Shown: piece by piece, positions 29,162-39,014 of the stretch
How the letters are laid out: each line of letters begins with the position of its first letter
Position numbering within the stretch: the stretch's first letter is position 1
Source: an uncultured Pelagibacteraceae bacterium
Lineage (GTDB): Bacteria; Pseudomonadota; Alphaproteobacteria; Pelagibacterales; Pelagibacteraceae
DNA length: 64,000 nt
Reading direction: 5' to 3'
NCBI GenBank assembly: GCA_902566315.1
Contig: CACFIL010000002.1
Span: 80,450-144,449 of the forward strand
Program-made: the position numbers and the translations under genes
The notes under the pieces: generated by a model
The model's database searches: none
What the model was told of the DNA's origin: nothing
Seen by the model: only the letters and a program-made list of their open reading frames with translations

Positions 29162-30532
29162 TTACTGTTTAATAATCTTTTCAGGAATTAATCCTTGAGG
29201 TCTAAATCTCATAATGAAAAGTAATCCTATTCCAACTAATAAAAACCTAAAATAAGGTGCGCTGTTAATCAGGTGAACTTTAATTTCATTTGTTTCTGGT
29301 AAATGTGCTGTGAATAAATTGATGAAGAAAAGAGCAATTGGTGCTGCCTCTACCCATAAGAACCATACAACAAATCCACCAAGAATTGCTCCAAAGTTGT
29401 TACCAGTTCCTCCAACAATAACCATTACCCAAATAACAAAAGTATATCTCATCGGTCTATAGCTTCCTGGAGTAAATAAACCATCATTTGTTACCATCAT
29501 TGCTCCTGCTATACCTACGATTGCTGAGCCAAGGATGAAAATGAATAAATGTTGTTTTACAACATTCTTTCCCATAGCGCTAGCTGCTTCTTCATTATCT
29601 CTTATTGCACGCATCATTCTACCCCACGGAGAATAAAGAGCTTTTTGAGTTATGATTAACAAAATAATTACTACAATTAAAAATAATCCAGCAAAGCATA
29701 GTTTAACATAAACCGAAGATGCATCTATTACTAATTGGTTTAACAAATCCTGCCTTTCAGTTAATGAACTTACTAATTCTAATTTTTTTGAATGAAATTT
29801 TTCAACTAAATTAATAAACCAAGATGAAGTTTGTAAGTCTATTTCGTAAGGTGCTGGCCTTTTTAATCCAATTACATTTTTTACTCCTCTTGCTAACCAA
29901 TCTTCATGTTTAATTATTGATACAACAATCTCAGCAATTAATAATGTAGCTATCGCTAAATAATCTGCTCTTAATCCTAGAGCAACTTTACCAACAATAA
30001 ACGCTAAACCAGCTGCAAATAATCCCCCAACGATCCATGAAAATAAAACTGGCATTCCAAGCCCACCAAGAAAACCTGTCTTTGCTGGATCTACTGCCTC
30101 TATTTGTTCTATAGCAGGACCTGAAATAATTTTAATTAATATTAATCCAATAATAATAACACCAGCTACATAATAATTTCTTTTATTTGATTTTTGTATA
30201 TTTTTTAAAATATATCTTACTGATAAAATCATTAAGATTATTAAACCTAAGCATGCTAACATATTTATACCTCCGGCACCCCAAGCCTCTGGGACTGGAG
30301 CAACAGACACCAAAACAACTGCCAAACCTCCGAGCGCGGTATAACCCATAATTCCAAAGTTGATAAGTCCAGCATAACCCCACTGTATGTTAGCACCCAT
30401 TGTCATTACTGCTGAGATCATACAATAATTAAATATTGTAAGAGCAATTGACCATGATTGAAATATTCCAACTAAAATAATTAGTAGCATCATTATTGAG
30501 TATGCAACTATTATGTTATAATAATTTCTCAT
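29162..30532 (-). CDS. livM: Branched-chain amino acid ABC transporter permease (LivM-like)
   Basis: GYAGLINFGIMGYTALGG; RAIRDNEEAASAMGKNVVKQHLFIFILGSAIVGIAGAM. Confidence 0.87.
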   Translation of the reverse strand: MRNYYNIIVAYSIMMLLIILVGIFQSWSIALTIFNYCMISAVMTMGANIQWGYAGLINFGIMGYTALGGLAVVLVSVAPVPEAWGAGGINMLACLGLIILMILSVRYILKNIQKSNKRNYYVAGVIIIGLILIKIISGPAIEQIEAVDPAKTGFLGGLGMPVLFSWIVGGLFAAGLAFIVGKVALGLRADYLAIATLLIAEIVVSIIKHEDWLARGVKNVIGLKRPAPYEIDLQTSSWFINLVEKFHSKKLELVSSLTERQDLLNQLVIDASSVYVKLCFAGLFLIVVIILLIITQKALYSPWGRMMRAIRDNEEAASAMGKNVVKQHLFIFILGSAIVGIAGAMMVTNDGLFTPGSYRPMRYTFVIWVMVIVGGTGNNFGAILGGFVVWFLWVEAAPIALFFINLFTAHLPETNEIKVHLINSAPYFRFLLVGIGLLFIMRFRPQGLIPEKIIKQ

Positions 30533-31539
30533 ATCCTTTTACCCTCAAATATTCCTGATGGTCTAAATATTAAGACAATTACTAATATAGAAAATGAAAT
30601 TGCAAACTTGTAATCAGTTGATAATAGTTGCATTAGTGAATTGGGTTCAAGTGGTTCTGGTAGTAGATAAACTAAAACCCGTTTATAAGCATAAGTTACA
30701 AAAATTTCAGCAAATGCAATCACATATCCACCAAAAAAAGCCCCGTATGGATTTCCTATTCCCCCAACTATAGCTGCAGCAAATATAGGCAGCATATTAT
30801 TAAAATATACAAATGGTCTATAACTCTTGTCTAAACCATACAAAATCCCTCCAATTGTGGCTAATATACCTGCAATAATCCATGTTATAAGTACAACTTT
30901 TTTTGGATCTATTCCTGAGAGAAGGGCTAAATCCTCATTATCAGAGTATGCTCTCATACTTGTTCCAGTTTTGGTTTTATTTAAAAACCAAAACATAATT
31001 GCAACAACAATTATTGTTACAACAATTGTTATCATTTGAGTTGATTTAATAGTTAAGCCTTCAGCAAGTCCTGTCATTTCTTTAAATTCAGATGCTTTCA
31101 TTATAAATTTTTCACCATCTAAAAATCTTCTATCTGTTGGACCAATAATTATTCTAATAATTGCTTGAGTTACAAACATCACTCCAACACTTACCATTGC
31201 TAGTTGAACAGGAGGACTTTTTTTTATTCTATAGTAATTAAAAACTGTCTTATCAATCAATAACATGTAAAGTATCATCATTATAATTGCGAATGGAATT
31301 GTAAGTAATGCAGTTGGTAAAAACCCAAAATTTATTCCAATAGATTGAAAATAATAAGTTAGAAGTACTGCAAACATTGTACCAAAAGACATCATGTCTC
31401 CTGTTGCAAAGTTTGCAAATCGTAAAATCCCATAAATCAAAGTTACAAATATTGCTCCAAGAGCTAATTGAGAACCATATGTTAAAGCTGGAATAATCGT
31501 ATAATTAAGTAATACAATTACTGCATTTAATAAATCCAT
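30529..31539 (-). CDS. livH: Branched-chain amino acid ABC transporter permease (LivH-like)
   Basis: ALGAIFVTLIYGILRFANFATGDMMSFGTMFA; MRAYSDNEDLALLSGIDPKKV. Confidence 0.87.
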   Translation of the reverse strand: MDLLNAVIVLLNYTIIPALTYGSQLALGAIFVTLIYGILRFANFATGDMMSFGTMFAVLLTYYFQSIGINFGFLPTALLTIPFAIIMMILYMLLIDKTVFNYYRIKKSPPVQLAMVSVGVMFVTQAIIRIIIGPTDRRFLDGEKFIMKASEFKEMTGLAEGLTIKSTQMITIVVTIIVVAIMFWFLNKTKTGTSMRAYSDNEDLALLSGIDPKKVVLITWIIAGILATIGGILYGLDKSYRPFVYFNNMLPIFAAAIVGGIGNPYGAFFGGYVIAFAEIFVTYAYKRVLVYLLPEPLEPNSLMQLLSTDYKFAISFSILVIVLIFRPSGIFEGKRI

Positions 31540-31540
31540 A

Positions 31541-32248
31541 TTATGCTCCTAAGAAAGACCTTCGTACTTCTGGATCATTTAATAATTCATTTCCAGAACC
31601 TTCAAATTTATTTTCACCAGTCACTAATACGTAACCTCTATCAGAAATACTAAGCGCTTGTTTTGCATTTTGCTCAACCATTATAATTCCTACTTTGGTC
31701 TCTTTAACTCTTAGAATATGTTCAAATAATTCATCCATTACGATTGGTGAAACCCCAGCAGTTGGTTCATCTAACATTATTACTGATGGTTTTATCATTA
31801 AGGCTCTACCTAAAGCTACCTGCTGTCTTTGACCACCTGATAATTGTCCAACTATTTGATCTTTCTTTTCTTTTAATATTGGAAAAAGATCATAAATTTC
31901 ATCAATAACCTTATTAATTTCATCTGTTCTTAAAAAAGCTCCTACTTCCAAATTTTCCTTAACAGTAAGTTCTGCAAATACGTTTCTAGTTTGGGGGACA
32001 AACGAAATTCCTTTTTTTACTCGTTCCTGTGGAGATAAATTTGAGATATCCTCACCATCAATAATAATATTTCCAGACTTTAGTTTTAATAGTCCAAGCA
32101 TTGCTTTCATAGCTGTAGATTTACCAGCACCATTAGGACCTAATATTGCAACTATCTCACCTTTATCCACATTTATACTGCAAGAACTTATGATGTCAGG
32201 ACCATCTCCATAGCCACCAGTCATGTTATTTCCCTCAAAAAAGGCCAT
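31541..32248 (-). CDS. livF: Branched-chain amino acid ABC transporter ATP-binding protein (LivF-like)
   Basis: GPNGAGKSTAMKAMLGL; LSGGQRQQVALGRALM; MLDEPTAGVSP. Confidence 0.9.
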   Translation of the reverse strand: MAFFEGNNMTGGYGDGPDIISSCSINVDKGEIVAILGPNGAGKSTAMKAMLGLLKLKSGNIIIDGEDISNLSPQERVKKGISFVPQTRNVFAELTVKENLEVGAFLRTDEINKVIDEIYDLFPILKEKKDQIVGQLSGGQRQQVALGRALMIKPSVIMLDEPTAGVSPIVMDELFEHILRVKETKVGIIMVEQNAKQALSISDRGYVLVTGENKFEGSGNELLNDPEVRRSFLGA

Positions 32249-32253
32249 TTATT

Positions 32254-33021
32254 CTATTTTTTCCTTCCCAAATAACTATCAATCACTTTATCATTTTTTT
32301 TTACTTCATCTGATGTTCCCTCAAACAAAACAGATCCTTCTGACATAACAATAACTGGGTCACACATTCTACTAATAAAATCCATATCGTGCTCAATCAT
32401 GCAAAAAGTGTAGTTTTTTTCCTTGTTTAATCTAAGTATGGCTGTTCCTAAATCTTTTAATAAGGTTCTATTCACCCCTGCTCCTACTTCATCTAACAGT
32501 ACAAGTTTAGCATCGACCATCATTGTTCTTCCAAGTTCAAGTAGTTTTTTTTGACCACCCGATAAATTTCCAGCTCTCTCATTAGCTAAATGTTTTAAAT
32601 TTAAAAATTCAGTTACTTCATAAGCTTTTTTCCTAATTTCATCTTCTTCTTGCTTTATTAAGTTGGGTTTTAAAAGTGCATTTAAAAGAATTTCCCCTGA
32701 CTGATTTCCAGGAACCATCATTAAATTTTCTAGTACTGTCATATTTGAGAACTCGTGAGCTATTTGAAAAGTTCTTAATAAACCTTTTGAGAATAATTCA
32801 TGGGATGGTACGTCAGTTATATTTTCATTATTGAATAAAACATTTCCTTCAGAAGATTTTAAGTTACCAGCAATTAGATTAAACAACGTTGTCTTACCTG
32901 AACCATTTGGACCAATAATTCCTGTAATAGAACCCTCTTTTATTTTTAATGAGCAGTTTGAAACTGCAGCTAACCCACCAAAATATTTTGATAAATTTTC
33001 AATTTGTAGAATGTTAGACAT
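32254..33021 (-). CDS. livG: Branched-chain amino acid ABC transporter ATP-binding protein (LivG-like)
   Basis: GPNGSGKTTLFNLIAG; LSGGQKKLLELGRTMM; VLLDEVGAGVNRTL. Confidence 0.9.
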   Translation of the reverse strand: MSNILQIENLSKYFGGLAAVSNCSLKIKEGSITGIIGPNGSGKTTLFNLIAGNLKSSEGNVLFNNENITDVPSHELFSKGLLRTFQIAHEFSNMTVLENLMMVPGNQSGEILLNALLKPNLIKQEEDEIRKKAYEVTEFLNLKHLANERAGNLSGGQKKLLELGRTMMVDAKLVLLDEVGAGVNRTLLKDLGTAILRLNKEKNYTFCMIEHDMDFISRMCDPVIVMSEGSVLFEGTSDEVKKNDKVIDSYLGRKK

Positions 33022-33035
33022 AAGCTACTGTAGGA

Positions 33036-33806
33036 TTATATTTTATTAAGTCTTTTAAGAATACTGTTTAAAGTTTTTTCAGTTGATTTATAAAAACCTA
33101 ATTTTCTAAGTTCGTTAACTCCTTGTTCGTTAAGCCCTTTGGGAGTTTGGGATTCTTTTACTAAATATTTTAGATCTTTTTTTGAATTTACAACTGCATC
33201 CTCCGATAAAGCAAGGAACAAAGATGTAATGTATTTTTGAGCGTTTTCCTTTTTCACACCTTTTTTTACTAACCAATTAGCCATAGTATTTAAAAGTTCA
33301 TAGAATGGGGCCATCATACCTGATGTGGACCAGAAATTTTTTGAAAGGTTCTCATTTTTGATTTCAACTGTAGTACCTAATTTGTTAAAAAAACTTTTTA
33401 TTTTTTTATTTGGAGGGAAAATTGGAACAGGACCTTTTTTTATAGATATTGGAGGTAAAGGAATTGCTCTCACTATTGTTGCCTTAGCTTTAATCATTTT
33501 TTTTAATTGTGGTAATGTAATAGTTGATATGAAACTTATTACTGTTTGATTAGATTTAAATTGAAGTTTTTTTATAAGATTTTGACCTACTGTTGGAGTA
33601 ACTGCTAAAAATATCCAATTGCAAGAGTTTACAATTTCATCATTTGACTTTGCTATTTTAACCTTTTTGTTATATTTGGCCAATTTTCTAGCAGTTGCTA
33701 GGTTTCTTGGGGAGACTAATATTTCATTAAACTTAATCTTAGATGAACAAATTCCTGTGACAACAGAATGAGTAATTTTACCTGTTCCTATAAAACCGAG
33801 TTTCAT
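33036..33806 (-). CDS. Pyrroline-5-carboxylate reductase-like protein (ProC family)
   Basis: MKLGFIGTGKITHSVVTGI; ATIVRAIPLPPISIKKGPVPIFPPN; ALSEDAVVNSKKDLKYLVKESQTPKGLNEQGV. Confidence 0.8.
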   Translation of the reverse strand: MKLGFIGTGKITHSVVTGICSSKIKFNEILVSPRNLATARKLAKYNKKVKIAKSNDEIVNSCNWIFLAVTPTVGQNLIKKLQFKSNQTVISFISTITLPQLKKMIKAKATIVRAIPLPPISIKKGPVPIFPPNKKIKSFFNKLGTTVEIKNENLSKNFWSTSGMMAPFYELLNTMANWLVKKGVKKENAQKYITSLFLALSEDAVVNSKKDLKYLVKESQTPKGLNEQGVNELRKLGFYKSTEKTLNSILKRLNKI

Positions 33807-33822
33807 AGTTTAATTACTATAC

Positions 33823-34743
33823 TTAATTATTAAAAAAGGAACCTCTAATTCTTAATAATTCTCTTGATAAATTTTTATTTTCAATAAATGGCTTTCTTCC
33901 ATGAAGCCAAAAATAATTATTTGCTACAACTGCACTGCCAACTGGTAAGGAAGTTACAATTTTATTTTTGCTACCCTCGAGTGCATCAGATAATTTCTGC
34001 AAAAATAGTCCTTGCTCCATGTTTTTGGGTTCTGGAAATTGATCTATATACGAAATAATTGGTTTACCGTTTTCATCCTTTGAAAATACAGGGTGTTCAA
34101 CTTTATAATCAATATTTTTACTTTTAGGTGATCCCCAAGTAAAATTTTGTAAACCAATTTTATCTTCTGAAAGTTCAGGTAAATGTTCCCAATCATCCAA
34201 ATGCAGTAAAGCAGTTTCTCCACCAGCTACATTTTCTTCTTCGAGTTTAGACATTAAAATCCAATCTGTTGTTTCTCGAACATAAGTTCCATCTGTATGC
34301 AAATCCATATTTGTGTAAGCTTTTCTCAGGTATGAATCACTATTATCTTCATGTTTTACATGAAATCTTGCATAATATTTACCTGCCATGGAATCATGGT
34401 TTGGATTGCCAATTAAATGAGTAATGGCTGTTGAAAGTTTTACCAGAAAAGCTTGATCAATTTTAGATGAAATTTTTTTTGGGCCAATAATAAAACAACC
34501 TGTGTCTCTATTTTTTATTATTTCATTAATGAAGTTACTTAATTTATTAGATGCTGTCTCATCTAAACTTTTAGCAATAGTGAATCTTGTAAATGGTTTA
34601 TACTCAAGAGCTGTAATATTAAATTTTTTAAACGGAAATGCTAATCTATCTATAATTTCATCTTCGATTTTAATATTTATTATTCTATTAGATTTTTCGT
34701 GATACGAAATTTCAAACCCATTTATTTTTAAAAGATCTTTCAT
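33823..34743 (-). CDS. glaH: Glutarate 2-hydroxylase-like 2OG/Fe(II) oxygenase (GlaH/CsiD family)
   Basis: MDLHTDGTYVRETTDWILMSKLEEENVAGGETALLHLDDWEHL...PVISYIDQFPEPKN...NNYFWLHGRKPF...RELLRIRGSF closely resembles E. coli CsiD/GlaH. Confidence 0.85.
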   Translation of the reverse strand: MKDLLKINGFEISYHEKSNRIINIKIEDEIIDRLAFPFKKFNITALEYKPFTRFTIAKSLDETASNKLSNFINEIIKNRDTGCFIIGPKKISSKIDQAFLVKLSTAITHLIGNPNHDSMAGKYYARFHVKHEDNSDSYLRKAYTNMDLHTDGTYVRETTDWILMSKLEEENVAGGETALLHLDDWEHLPELSEDKIGLQNFTWGSPKSKNIDYKVEHPVFSKDENGKPIISYIDQFPEPKNMEQGLFLQKLSDALEGSKNKIVTSLPVGSAVVANNYFWLHGRKPFIENKNLSRELLRIRGSFFNN

Positions 34744-34747
34744 AAAA

Positions 34748-35254
34748 TTACTTGTTGCAAACTCCTATTGAGTCTGGACCACATATTTCACCATTAGTCC
34801 ATGTAGCACCTATTAAATTAGCACCCTCAAAATTTGCATTTAATATATTTGATGAAGTAAAATTTGCCTCCATCAGATTGGAATTTTGAAAATTTACATC
34901 AATAAGTGTAGCTCCCATAAAATCTGCTCTTGTAAGATTCGCACTAGAAAAATTTGACAGTTCAAAGTTTGCACCAGTTAATGTTGACTCATACAAGTTG
35001 GCTCTAATAAATGAAGATTCTGAAAATGTACCAAAAGCTAAGTTTGAATTCATCATTATACTTTTATCAAGATTTACTTGAATAAAACTTGCAAATGAAA
35101 GATTAGAATTTGGAAGATAGCTTCCTTGTAAATCTTGTCCATCCGAAAACTTGCACTGTGTATAATCTACACCATCAGTTATTGGATCATCACATCCTGC
35201 TTTTACTTGAGTGCTAAAAACTAAAAAAAATATAATAAAAATGAGCTTTTTCAT
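34748..35254 (-). CDS. Secreted pentapeptide-repeat protein
   Basis: Signal peptide MKKLIFIIFFLVFSTQVKAG; about 17 A/S-N/D-L/F-x-x repeats. Confidence 0.85.
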   Translation of the reverse strand: MKKLIFIIFFLVFSTQVKAGCDDPITDGVDYTQCKFSDGQDLQGSYLPNSNLSFASFIQVNLDKSIMMNSNLAFGTFSESSFIRANLYESTLTGANFELSNFSSANLTRADFMGATLIDVNFQNSNLMEANFTSSNILNANFEGANLIGATWTNGEICGPDSIGVCNK

Positions 35255-35577
35255 ACCGCAAAACTATTTAATGTAGCCAAAATTATAGCAGATAATACAG
35301 TTGGATAAACTAAATTTCTCTTTGTTACATAAAAAATTAATATTGATAACAATATTACTGTTATCCTTAAAATATAATTCACATCAGAGAGATCGCCTGA
35401 GGGAAAAATTAGCATTCTTGAAATTAAAGCTGCAAGTGTTGAATATGCAACACAATTAAACCATTTATAAATTTTAGAAGTTTCAACAATTTTTTCTGAG
35501 GTAAAAGCACCGAGAAATCTTGATATATATGTTGCAAAAGAAGTTACTAAAATTATTAAAATAATATTAGTTGCCAT
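35251..35577 (-). CDS. azlD: AzlD-family branched-chain amino acid export subunit
   Basis: 108 aa, 4 TM, downstream of and overlapping azlC. Confidence 0.75.
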   Translation of the reverse strand: MATNIILIILVTSFATYISRFLGAFTSEKIVETSKIYKWFNCVAYSTLAALISRMLIFPSGDLSDVNYILRITVILLSILIFYVTKRNLVYPTVLSAIILATLNSFAV

Positions 35578-36271
35578 ATTTTTCTCCTATTAGATAAGCT
35601 GCTGTTCCAGCGACTACTCCTCCTATTAAAACACTCCATTCAGGAGATATAAAATAAAAAATTGGTCCCAGCATTGCTCCTAAAAGTATTGCTGATGAAA
35701 GTTGAATTGTTTTCATTACACCTATCATTGCACACATAAAATAAATTGGATTTACAATTGTTAAACCAATTATCATATCTTTATTTAAAAAATCAGCAGC
35801 ATAGTATCCTAATACTGTTGAAAAAATGGCAATCAACCAAGTTGCAGTCCCGATGCCAATCCAAAAATCAATTCTATAATTTTTCTCTATTTCCTCATAA
35901 TTACTCTTTAAAATTAACCATGAAGAAACAGCAACAAAGTGACAAGATAAATAATATTTCCAGCGTGGTTGACTTTCGTGTTTGAGTAAAGGCATTATCG
36001 AGACAGTCATTGGATATAGTCTAGAATTTACCAGCCATACTGCTAAAAAAATGTTTATTAAAGAAGCTCCAATCAACATTGATTCTGCCATAACCAATGA
36101 TCCTGGCAAAGCATAAGTTAAAAATGTAGAGAAGATACTTTCTTGAATTGTAAAACCTAAATTTTTTAGTAATGCTCCTATTGCAATAAAGCTAGCTCCA
36201 AGTGCAATTGCTGGACTGTCAAATTTTCTAGAACAGAGAACTCCTTTTAAAAAATATTTTGGGTTAATCAT
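35567..36271 (-). CDS. azlC: AzlC-family branched-chain amino acid export protein
   Basis: 234 aa; AIALGASFIAIGALLKNLGFTIQESIFSTFLTYALPGSLVMAESM. Confidence 0.82.
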   Translation of the reverse strand: MINPKYFLKGVLCSRKFDSPAIALGASFIAIGALLKNLGFTIQESIFSTFLTYALPGSLVMAESMLIGASLINIFLAVWLVNSRLYPMTVSIMPLLKHESQPRWKYYLSCHFVAVSSWLILKSNYEEIEKNYRIDFWIGIGTATWLIAIFSTVLGYYAADFLNKDMIIGLTIVNPIYFMCAMIGVMKTIQLSSAILLGAMLGPIFYFISPEWSVLIGGVVAGTAAYLIGEKYGN

Positions 36272-37056
36272 TAACCACCCAGGAAAAGACGGCCAACATC
36301 TGGATTATTTAAAAGATCATCACCTTTACCTGCAATAGCTGTCTCGCCTGAAACTAAGACATAACCTATGTCTGCAAACTCTAAACCTTTCTTCGCATTT
36401 TGTTCAACTAATATGATTGTTTTTTTTTCATTTTTCTGAAGATCGTCTAAAATCTCAAAAACCATTTGAATATATCTAGGCTCGAGTCCTATTGATGGTT
36501 CATCAACAAGCAAAATTGATGGTTTCATTACTAGAGCTCTAGAAATTTCCAAAAGTCTTCTTTCACCTCCAGATAACACTTTTGCTGGTTGATTTCTTCT
36601 ATTTCTTAATCTTTCATACTTTTGTAGAACTCTCTCAGCCTCTTCAAAAGACTCCTCAGTTTTATCTTTAATATATCCTCCCATTAGAAGGTTTTCTTCT
36701 ACTGTCATATCCGGAAAAACTGAATTATCTTGGAGAATATAAGCTATTCCCTCTGATTTAAGTTTTTCAGCAGGAGTTAGATCAGTTATTTCTTTACCAT
36801 CAATTTCTATCTTTCCTGTAAATATATTTGTAAAACCATAAATTGAGTGGAGTATTGTAGATTTTCCCGCTCCATTTGGCCCTATTAAACAAAGAGATTG
36901 GGCTTTGCTAACAAATAAATCAAAATTGTGAAGTATCTCCATTTTCCCGTATCCAGCAGATAAACCTTTAATAGTTAAATGCACATTTTCTGCAGATAAT
37001 TTTTGTAAATCTTCTGCATCGGGAGCCTTTCCTAAAACTTCATACTGATTTGCCAT
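36271..37056 (-). CDS. livF: LivF-like ABC transporter ATP-binding protein (second Liv system)
   Basis: GPNGAGKSTILHSIYGF; LSGGERRLLEISRALVMKPSILLVDEPSIGLEP. Confidence 0.9.
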   Translation of the reverse strand: MANQYEVLGKAPDAEDLQKLSAENVHLTIKGLSAGYGKMEILHNFDLFVSKAQSLCLIGPNGAGKSTILHSIYGFTNIFTGKIEIDGKEITDLTPAEKLKSEGIAYILQDNSVFPDMTVEENLLMGGYIKDKTEESFEEAERVLQKYERLRNRRNQPAKVLSGGERRLLEISRALVMKPSILLVDEPSIGLEPRYIQMVFEILDDLQKNEKKTIILVEQNAKKGLEFADIGYVLVSGETAIAGKGDDLLNNPDVGRLFLGG

Positions 37057-37796
37057 TATTGTGCTCCTAGATATGCATCTATTACGCGCTTATCATTTTT
37101 AATTTCGTCTGGTGTACCATTTGCTAGCATTTTACCATGTGCTAAACAGAATATACTTTCAGCAAGTTGCATGATCACTCTCATATTATGTTCAATAACA
37201 AGAAGTGTAATTCCAAATTCTTGATTGACTTTAATTAGTCTGTCTATGATCCCATTGATCAAAGTAGGATTAATTCCTGCAGTTGGTTCATCTAGTAAAA
37301 GCATTTCAGGCTCATTCATTAATGCCATTGCAAGCTCTAATAATTTCTGTTGACCAAATGATAAATCTCCAGCTCTTAATTTTCTTTTTTGATATAATCC
37401 TACAAAATTTAATAAATTTTCAGCTTTATCTGTAAGATCTTGGGGAATTTGAGAAAATATTGAAATTAAACTTTCATCACTCGCTTTATGGCTTATGAGC
37501 ATATTATCTACACAGTTTAATTTTCCATATATTCTTGTTTGTTGAAAAGTTCTAAGCAAACCAAGTTTAGCAATTATAGGAACGGGTAGTTCAGAAACTT
37601 CTTTACCATTGAATTTTATAGAACCTTGATCAATTGGGTATGTTCCAACTATAGAATTAAATAATGTTGTTTTGCCAGATCCATTTGGACCTATTAAACC
37701 AACAATTTTCCCTTTTTCAACAGACATAGAAATATCAACATTTGCTTTTACACCTCCAAAAGACTTACTAACATTATTTACTTCTAAAATACTCAT
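37056..37796 (-). CDS. livG: LivG-like ABC transporter ATP-binding protein (second Liv system)
   Basis: GPNGSGKTTLFNSIVG; LSFGQQKLLELAMALMNEPEMLLLDEPTAGINP. Confidence 0.9.
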   Translation of the reverse strand: MSILEVNNVSKSFGGVKANVDISMSVEKGKIVGLIGPNGSGKTTLFNSIVGTYPIDQGSIKFNGKEVSELPVPIIAKLGLLRTFQQTRIYGKLNCVDNMLISHKASDESLISIFSQIPQDLTDKAENLLNFVGLYQKRKLRAGDLSFGQQKLLELAMALMNEPEMLLLDEPTAGINPTLINGIIDRLIKVNQEFGITLLVIEHNMRVIMQLAESIFCLAHGKMLANGTPDEIKNDKRVIDAYLGAQ

Positions 37797-38845
37797 TTGA
37801 GCTGAACCTGTGCCTTTCGGTCAGCCTCGTCCACAACTTCTCCAAACCTCTCAGGATATTTTTCTCTTAACCATCCCATAATTCCTTCTGGGAAATAAAT
37901 TACAATTACTACAATTAAAACTCCAAGGGCAACATACTGCCATCCAAGGAAGAATGTCCAAAAACCCTCTTTAAATATATGAAACAATGTTGCACCAATT
38001 ACAGGTCCCCATAAAGTTCCTTTACCACCTAATATAGCCATCAAAACCATAAATACTCCCATTTCTCTTCCATCAAATGCTACATCTGTGGAGTCAATAT
38101 AACCAACTAATCCCCCCATAATTCCTCCAGCTAATCCACAAAAGAATGCTGATATCATCCAACCAATAATTTTATATTTCATAGTTTGGATTCCCATTGC
38201 CTCAGCTTTATCTTCATTGTCCCTAATTGCATTCAGAACTAATTTAAATCGTGTTGAGTAAATTGCTTTAACTGCAAGAAATGTAAATATTAAAACTATA
38301 AAACTACAAAAATAGAAAAACTCTCCTCTTGCCTCTAACCTATCAACATTTGGAAATGGAGGAGTTGTGAATCCTTGTCCAGCGCCAATTATTTCTATTC
38401 CACCAGAAATTTCTCCAGCTGCAACTCCTAATCCTAAAGTGCAAATTGCAAAATAATGTCCTCTCAAACCTAAAATTGAATAACCAATTAAACCAGCAAC
38501 AATTGCTGGAACTATAGCTGCAACCGCTAAGCCAAATGCAAATCCTTGGAAGAATTGTGCGGGAGTATGAACAAATGTCTTTTCTCCTCCTCCTTCTGTC
38601 CATTCTCCCAATGGAAAAAACATTCCAACCTGTACTGAAGCACACAAATACATTCCCAAACCATAGAAAAGAATATTTCCAAAAGTGTTATAACCCATTT
38701 CCCCACCTTGCACATTCCAAGTGATTGCAAGAATAATTAAGATACAAAGAATTGATAACTGAACCTTAAATGCAGGAAATACAAATGGTGCTGCTAATCC
38801 AAATATTAGAATTGCTAAATAAATAATTAAATTATTTTTGATCAT
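37793..38845 (-). CDS. livM: LivM-like ABC transporter permease (second Liv system)
   Basis: GLRGHYFAICTLGLGVAAGEI; LNAIRDNEDKAEAMGIQTMKYKIIGWMISAFFCGLAGG. Confidence 0.88.
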   Translation of the reverse strand: MIKNNLIIYLAILIFGLAAPFVFPAFKVQLSILCILIILAITWNVQGGEMGYNTFGNILFYGLGMYLCASVQVGMFFPLGEWTEGGGEKTFVHTPAQFFQGFAFGLAVAAIVPAIVAGLIGYSILGLRGHYFAICTLGLGVAAGEISGGIEIIGAGQGFTTPPFPNVDRLEARGEFFYFCSFIVLIFTFLAVKAIYSTRFKLVLNAIRDNEDKAEAMGIQTMKYKIIGWMISAFFCGLAGGIMGGLVGYIDSTDVAFDGREMGVFMVLMAILGGKGTLWGPVIGATLFHIFKEGFWTFFLGWQYVALGVLIVVIVIYFPEGIMGWLREKYPERFGEVVDEADRKAQVQLK

Positions 38846-39014
38846 ATAAGTTTTTTATTTTATCTCTAAATAATTGATTAACTGTAAAATAGTGTCCATT
38901 CTCCTCATGAATAGTTGATCCACTATCATGAAACTCGTCTAGATGTTTTTTAAATTTGTCAATATCTACCTCGATATTATTCCCTTGGTCATCAGTAATC
39001 TTAACTTTCCTCAT
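38832..39014 (-). CDS. Small 60-aa charged protein embedded between livH and livM
   Basis: MRKVKITDDQGNNIEVDIDKFKKHLDEFHDSGSTIHEENGHYFTVNQLFRDKIKNLYDQK; overlaps livH stop by 4 nt and livM start by 14 nt and fills an otherwise empty gap. Confidence 0.65.
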   Translation of the reverse strand: MRKVKITDDQGNNIEVDIDKFKKHLDEFHDSGSTIHEENGHYFTVNQLFRDKIKNLYDQK

